Source of the DNA: Streptococcus mitis
Lineage (GTDB): Bacteria > Bacillota > Bacilli > Lactobacillales > Streptococcaceae
Length of the DNA: 9,261 bases
Assembly (NCBI RefSeq): GCF_009496285.1
Contig: NZ_WIJK01000041.1
Span: 1 to 9,261, forward strand
Reading direction: 5' to 3'
How positions within the stretch are numbered: the first letter of the stretch is position 1; each line of letters starts with the position of its first letter. Under the pieces are notes generated by a model. It was not told the DNA's origin. It saw only the letters and a program-made list of their open reading frames with translations, and ran no database searches. A program made the translations under genes and the position numbers. Of this stretch, positions 6,073-9,261 are shown piece after piece.

Positions 6073-6102
6073 TTACTATTCTTACTGCAAAAGTGCTATA
6101 AT
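6073..6102 (+). promoter_or_regulatory. Promoter of the small membrane protein gene
   Basis: TATAAT (6097-6102) preceded by TGC gives an extended -10. The -35 is weak (TTACTA, 6073-6078, 18-base spacer). Its -35 lies only five bases from the -35 of the divergent rpsO promoter. Confidence 0.72.
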
Positions 6103-6153
6103 AGTTATAGGAAGGATATCTAAGTAGACATCTTGAAAAGAGAGGTGATTACC

Positions 6154-6528
6154 ATGCGTAAATTCCCGCAATATCTCCCCTACTATCTGGTCATATTTTT
6201 CTTTTATTGGCCACTTTATGAGCTGTTATTACGGACTATTACTGAAAACTATATCTTGAAGGAACTCATCATCGGCAACGTTATTATCTTCTCTCCACTG
6301 GTGACTTTCATAGTATCACTATTCTACTCTTATCGTTTCAAGTTCTCAGTTTGGTGGTTAATTGGAGTTGGCTTGCTCTTTTGCTTTACCATCATTACTT
6401 TCGGAGAATTTATCCTTCTCTACTTCCTAGCCTATGAAATCTTTGCCCTCGCAGGTATGGCTATCGGTGCCGCTATTAAGAATCTGGTGCAAAAACTGAA
6501 AAACAAAAAACTTTCACAAAATCCTTGA
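6154..6528 (+). CDS. Small four-helix membrane protein of unknown function
   Basis: A 124-residue integral membrane protein I do not recognise beyond its type. Hydrophobic segments lie at about 8-28, 36-59, 66-85 and 86-110, with a Lys-rich cytoplasmic-looking tail (KNLVQKLKNKKLSQNP). Aromatic residues are abundant (YYLVIFFFYWPLY near the start, WW in the middle). There is no catalytic motif and no signal-peptidase site. The ATG at 6154 is chosen because AGAGGTGA lies eight bases upstream; a TTG at 6133 lacks a site. It has its own promoter and no terminator before the thrS promoter, so some transcripts may run into the thrS leader. The length and regular helix pattern argue for a real gene. 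Its place between rpsO and thrS gives no functional clue. Confidence 0.8.
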   Translation: MRKFPQYLPYYLVIFFFYWPLYELLLRTITENYILKELIIGNVIIFSPLVTFIVSLFYSYRFKFSVWWLIGVGLLFCFTIITFGEFILLYFLAYEIFALAGMAIGAAIKNLVQKLKNKKLSQNP

Positions 6529-6552
6529 AAAATCTCGCAATCATGCTATAAT
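6525..6552 (+). promoter_or_regulatory. thrS promoter
   Basis: TTGAAA (-35, 6525-6530), a 16-base spacer, then TGC and TATAAT (-10, 6547-6552). The -35 overlaps the stop codon of the membrane protein gene (6526-6528). Transcription should start near 6559, just before the T-box leader. Confidence 0.82.
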
Positions 6553-6558
6553 AATGCA

Positions 6559-6772
6559 TAGAGACAAGTCACTTAGAATCTTTCTTTTAGAGAGTGCGTG
6601 GTTGCTGAGAACGCATAGGAAGTCTAAACTGATACTACTCTACTAACTTTTATGCAAACATAAAACGGTGGCCACGTTAGAGCCAATCAGAGGTGTCAAC
6701 AGTTTTTGTTGTACATAAATGAAGGTGGAACCACGTTGCGACGTCCTTTTGAGGATGTCGCTTTTTGTTTTT
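6559..6772 (+). promoter_or_regulatory. T-box riboswitch leader of thrS (tRNA-Thr sensing)
   Basis: The leader carries the conserved T-box sequence AAGGTGGAACCACG (6722-6735). Its TGGA bulge would pair with the UCCA end of uncharged tRNA-Thr. The antiterminator forms when AAGG and ACG of the T-box pair with CGT and CCTT downstream (6722-6749), in competition with the terminator at 6738-6761. Stem I is visible from about 6587 (TAGAGAGT pairing towards ACTACTCTA), with a GCTGAGA loop near 6604. A threonine codon ACT at 6634-6636, followed by A, is the likeliest specifier; ACT at 6628-6630 is an alternative. Uncharged tRNA-Thr would turn thrS on. Confidence 0.92.
6738..6772 (+). terminator. Conditional terminator of the thrS T-box leader
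   Basis: A 10-bp stem, GCGACGTCCT (6738-6747) with AGGATGTCGC (6752-6761), one G-U pair and loop TTTG, is followed by TTTTTGTTTTT. Its 5' arm shares bases with the antiterminator, as expected for T-box control. Confidence 0.92.
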
Positions 6773-6850
6773 CTTGATTTAAAACTGCAAAAATAGGGAA
6801 ACACTTCTGCTATAAAAATAATTGATAACTAATAATATAAGGAGAAAACC

Positions 6851-8794
6851 ATGATTAAAATTACTTTCCCAGATGGCGCTGTTCGTGAATTCGAATCTGG
6901 CGTTACAACTTTTGAAATTGCTCAATCTATCAGCAATTCCCTCGCTAAAAAAGCTCTTGCTGGTAAATTTAACGGCAAACTCATTGACACAACTCGTGCT
7001 ATCACTGAAGACGGAAGCATCGAAATCGTGACACCTGATCACGAAGATGCCCTTCCAATCTTGCGTCACTCAGCAGCTCACTTGTTCGCTCAAGCAGCTC
7101 GTCGCCTCTTCCCAGACATTCACTTGGGTGTCGGTCCAGCTATCGAAGATGGTTTCTACTACGATACAGACAACCAAGCGGGTCAAATCTCTAACGAAGA
7201 CCTGCCTCGTATCGAAGAAGAAATGAAGAAAATCGTTAAAGAAAACTTCCCATCAATCCGTGAAGAAGTGACTAAAGACGAGGCGCGTGAAATCTTCAAA
7301 AACGATCCTTACAAATTGGAATTGATCGAAGAACACTCAGAAGATGAGGGCGGTTTGACTATCTACCGTCAAGGTGAGTATGTGGACCTCTGCCGTGGCC
7401 CACACGTCCCATCAACTGGTCGCATCCAAATCTTCCACCTTCTCAATGTAGCTGGTGCTTACTGGCGTGGAAATAGCGACAATGCTATGATGCAACGTAT
7501 CTACGGTACAGCTTGGTTTGACAAGAAAGACTTGAAGAACTACCTTCAAATGCGTGAAGAGGCTAAGGAACGTGACCACCGTAAACTTGGTAAAGAATTG
7601 GATCTCTTTATGATTTCTCAAGAAGTTGGTCAAGGTCTTCCATTCTGGTTGCCAAATGGAGCGACTATCCGTCGTGAATTGGAACGCTACATCGTCGACA
7701 AGGAAATCGCTGCTGGTTACCAACACGTCTACACTCCACCAATTGCCTCAGTAGAACTTTACAAGACTTCTGGTCACTGGGATCACTACCGTGAAGATAT
7801 GTTCCCAACTATGGATATGGGTGATGGGGAAGAATTCGTTCTGCGTCCAATGAACTGTCCTCACCATATCGAAGTCTTTAAACACCACGTTCACTCTTAC
7901 CGTGAATTGCCAATCCGTATTGCTGAAATCGGTATGATGCACCGCTATGAAAAATCTGGTGCACTCACAGGGCTTCAACGTGTACGTGAAATGTCACTTA
8001 ATGACGGTCACACTTTCGTAACACCTGAACAAATTAAAGATGAGTTCCAACGTACGCTTCAATTGATTATCGATGTTTACGAAGATTTCAACTTAACTGA
8101 CTATCGTTTCCGTTTGTCATATCGTGATCCTCAAGATACTCACAAATATTTTGATAATGATGAGATGTGGGAAAATGCTCAACGTATGTTGAAATCAGCT
8201 ATGGATGACATGGGACTTGACTACTTTGAAGCTGAAGGGGAAGCAGCCTTCTATGGACCAAAATTGGATATTCAGGTGAAGACTGCCCTTGGTAAAGAAG
8301 AAACTCTTTCTACTATCCAGCTTGACTTCTTGCTTCCAGAACGCTTCGACCTTAAATACATCGGAGCTGATGGTGAAGAACACCGTCCAGTTATGATTCA
8401 CCGTGGTGTTATCTCAACGATGGAACGCTTCACAGCTATCTTGATTGAAAACTACAAGGGTGCTTTCCCAACATGGCTTGCACCTCACCAAGTAACCCTT
8501 ATCCCAGTTTCGAACGAAAAACACGTGGATTACGCTTGGGAAGTGGCTAAGAAACTCCGTGACCGTGGCGTCCGTGCTGATGTGGATGAGCGCAATGAAA
8601 AAATGCAGTTCAAGATCCGTGCATCACAAACTCAAAAAATTCCTTACCAATTAATCGTTGGTGATAAGGAAATGGAAGAGCAAGCCGTAAACGTTCGCCG
8701 CTATGGTCAAAAAGAAACAGAAACCATGCCAGTAGATGCATTTGTAGAATTGATTCTTGCAGATATTGCTAACAAATCACGAGTTGAAAAATAG
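6851..8794 (+). CDS. thrS: Threonyl-tRNA synthetase
   Basis: A complete 647-residue class II synthetase that charges tRNA-Thr with threonine in the cytoplasm. Domains in order: TGS (1-62); the editing (SAD) domain with HSAAH (His73, His77) and CRGPH (Cys181, His185), which removes serine wrongly attached to tRNA-Thr; the catalytic core (about 240-535) with zinc ligands Cys336 (MNCPHH), His387 (NDGHTF) and His517 (MIHRG), matching E. coli Cys334, His385 and His511; class II motif 2 with MHRYEKSG (363-370) and motif 3 [11 protein letters not shown] (517-527); and the anticodon-binding domain from about 545. ATG 6851 follows AAGGAG with 6 bases between. Codon use is strongly biased (CGT, GGT, ATC), as in highly expressed genes. 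It is controlled by the T-box leader 78 bases upstream. Confidence 0.98.
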   Translation: MIKITFPDGAVREFESGVTTFEIAQSISNSLAKKALAGKFNGKLIDTTRAITEDGSIEIVTPDHEDALPILRHSAAHLFAQAARRLFPDIHLGVGPAIEDGFYYDTDNQAGQISNEDLPRIEEEMKKIVKENFPSIREEVTKDEAREIFKNDPYKLELIEEHSEDEGGLTIYRQGEYVDLCRGPHVPSTGRIQIFHLLNVAGAYWRGNSDNAMMQRIYGTAWFDKKDLKNYLQMREEAKERDHRKLGKELDLFMISQEVGQGLPFWLPNGATIRRELERYIVDKEIAAGYQHVYTPPIASVELYKTSGHWDHYREDMFPTMDMGDGEEFVLRPMNCPHHIEVFKHHVHSYRELPIRIAEIGMMHRYEKSGALTGLQRVREMSLNDGHTFVTPEQIKDEFQRTLQLIIDVYEDFNLTDYRFRLSYRDPQDTHKYFDNDEMWENAQRMLKSAMDDMGLDYFEAEGEAAFYGPKLDIQVKTALGKEETLSTIQLDFLLPERFDLKYIGADGEEHRPVMIHRGVISTMERFTAILIENYKGAFPTWLAPHQVTLIPVSNEKHVDYAWEVAKKLRDRGVRADVDERNEKMQFKIRASQTQKIPYQLIVGDKEMEEQAVNVRRYGQKETETMPVDAFVELILADIANKSRVEK

Positions 8795-8864
8795 CATAAT
8801 CTCCAAAAGCGATATAACTACTATCAGATTATAATAATCCAAGCTCATCACTTTATAATACTAC

Positions 8865-8886
8865 AAAAATTTAACACGAAATTTTT
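8865..8886 (+). other. AT-only hairpin downstream of thrS
   Basis: A perfect 8-bp stem, AAAAATTT (8865-8872) with AAATTTTT (8879-8886) and loop AACACG. It lacks GC pairs and is a poor terminator, but it is the only clear hairpin in the 279-base AT-rich spacer between thrS and the next gene, where I otherwise see nothing but the promoter at 9017-9045. Confidence 0.35.
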
Positions 8887-9016
8887 ACTACATCTAATAC
8901 CTGAAATTCCCATTTATTTCTTACTCAATTCTTGTTGCTTTCAATATTTTAATATGATTTTTTATCTTGTATTCTTATAAGCTATCGCATATTTAATTAC
9001 AGAAAAACTTCCTAAG

Positions 9017-9045
9017 TTGTAATCGCTTAACTTTTGTGTTACAAT
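9017..9045 (+). promoter_or_regulatory. Promoter of the right-edge gene, flanked by an inverted repeat
   Basis: TTGTAA (-35, 9017-9022), a 17-base spacer, TACAAT (-10, 9040-9045). The -35 TTGTAA and the TTACAA at 9039-9044 are exact inverted repeats 16 bases apart, so a dimeric regulator could cover both promoter elements. That use is inference. Confidence 0.65.
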
Positions 9046-9073
9046 TATTTTAATTATTTTTTTGGGGGTATGT

Positions 9074-9261
9074 ATGCTAAAAGCAATCTATTTTCTACTT
9101 GATAAGCTACCAGATAGAAATGATTTTAAAAATTTTATAAGAGAAGTTCTATTTTCAGGTAAAATAACTGGCAGGCTGACATTCATAACAGCATTGATAA
9201 CTGTAATCAAGCCCTTGTTATCTATTATAAATAAAGAAACTGGTGATTATAGTAAAATAAT
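9074..9261 (+). CDS. Unrecognised protein, N-terminal 62 residues (runs off right edge)
   Basis: An open frame from ATG 9074 to the window end, preceded by GGGGG about five bases upstream and by a good promoter. The visible peptide starts MLKAIYFLLDKLPDRNDF and has a basic stretch followed by a hydrophobic segment (RLTFITALITVIKPLLSII, about 34-52), which could be a membrane helix or buried core. No family is recognised and I assign no function. Codon use differs sharply from thrS: six ATA, two AGA and one AGG codons in 62, with low GC. This suggests a horizontally acquired gene. The alternative ATG at 9070 reads into a stop after ten codons. Confidence 0.65.
   Translation, partial: MLKAIYFLLDKLPDRNDFKNFIREVLFSGKITGRLTFITALITVIKPLLSIINKETGDYSKI

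Noticed and set aside
6779..8401. Several open frames antisense to thrS (minus strand) as genes
   Set aside because: They lack ribosome binding sites and recognisable domains, and follow from the biased codon use of thrS on the other strand.
8795..9073. A tRNA or other RNA gene in the AT-rich spacer after thrS
   Set aside because: No cloverleaf, CCA end or conserved RNA motif is visible; the stretch is simply AT-rich.

Overview
The window looks like the chromosome of a mitis-group Streptococcus (S. mitis, S. oralis or S. pneumoniae type). This rests on the low GC content, AGGAG-type ribosome binding sites, many extended -10 (TGn) promoters, a Gram-positive T-box leader before thrS, and a 29-residue C-terminal piece of a transposase of the ISL3/IS1167 type common in that group. 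Species is inferred from recognition of gene families, not from a search.

Left edge (1-250): the last codons and right end of an ISL3-family insertion sequence enter on the + strand. They face a DEAD-box RNA helicase gene of the CshB type (minus strand, 250-1593), and each side has a hairpin terminator. Next on the minus strand is a four-gene operon (1750-5263, transcribed right to left) with its own promoter near 5311-5339 and a terminator at 1708-1751. It encodes a FecCD-type permease, an ABC ATPase, a substrate-binding lipoprotein and a cytoplasmic alpha/beta-hydrolase of the siderophore-esterase type. Together they read as a ferric-siderophore import and release pathway: the lipoprotein binds the ferric chelate outside, a probable permease homodimer with the ATPase brings it in, and the esterase would cut it to free iron. 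Substrate and metal are inferred from family and gene order.

Middle (5264-6150): the 379-base gap between the transporter promoter and rpsO holds two good minus-strand terminators, a long imperfect inverted repeat and several smaller hairpins. It may contain a small RNA gene or a miniature repeat. rpsO (ribosomal protein S15) has a near-consensus promoter placed head to head with the promoter of a small four-helix membrane protein gene of unknown function.

Right part (6154-9261, + strand): the membrane protein gene is followed by a promoter whose -35 overlaps its stop codon, a T-box antitermination leader, and a complete thrS (threonyl-tRNA synthetase). After an AT-rich spacer with no convincing terminator, a new promoter precedes the first 62 codons of an unrecognised, AT-rich gene rich in rare codons. 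It runs off the edge and may begin a horizontally acquired segment.

Most of the window is ordinary housekeeping plus iron acquisition. No CRISPR array, tRNA, rRNA or defence system can be supported. The least explained parts are the structured gap at 5340-5678 and the orphan gene at the right edge.
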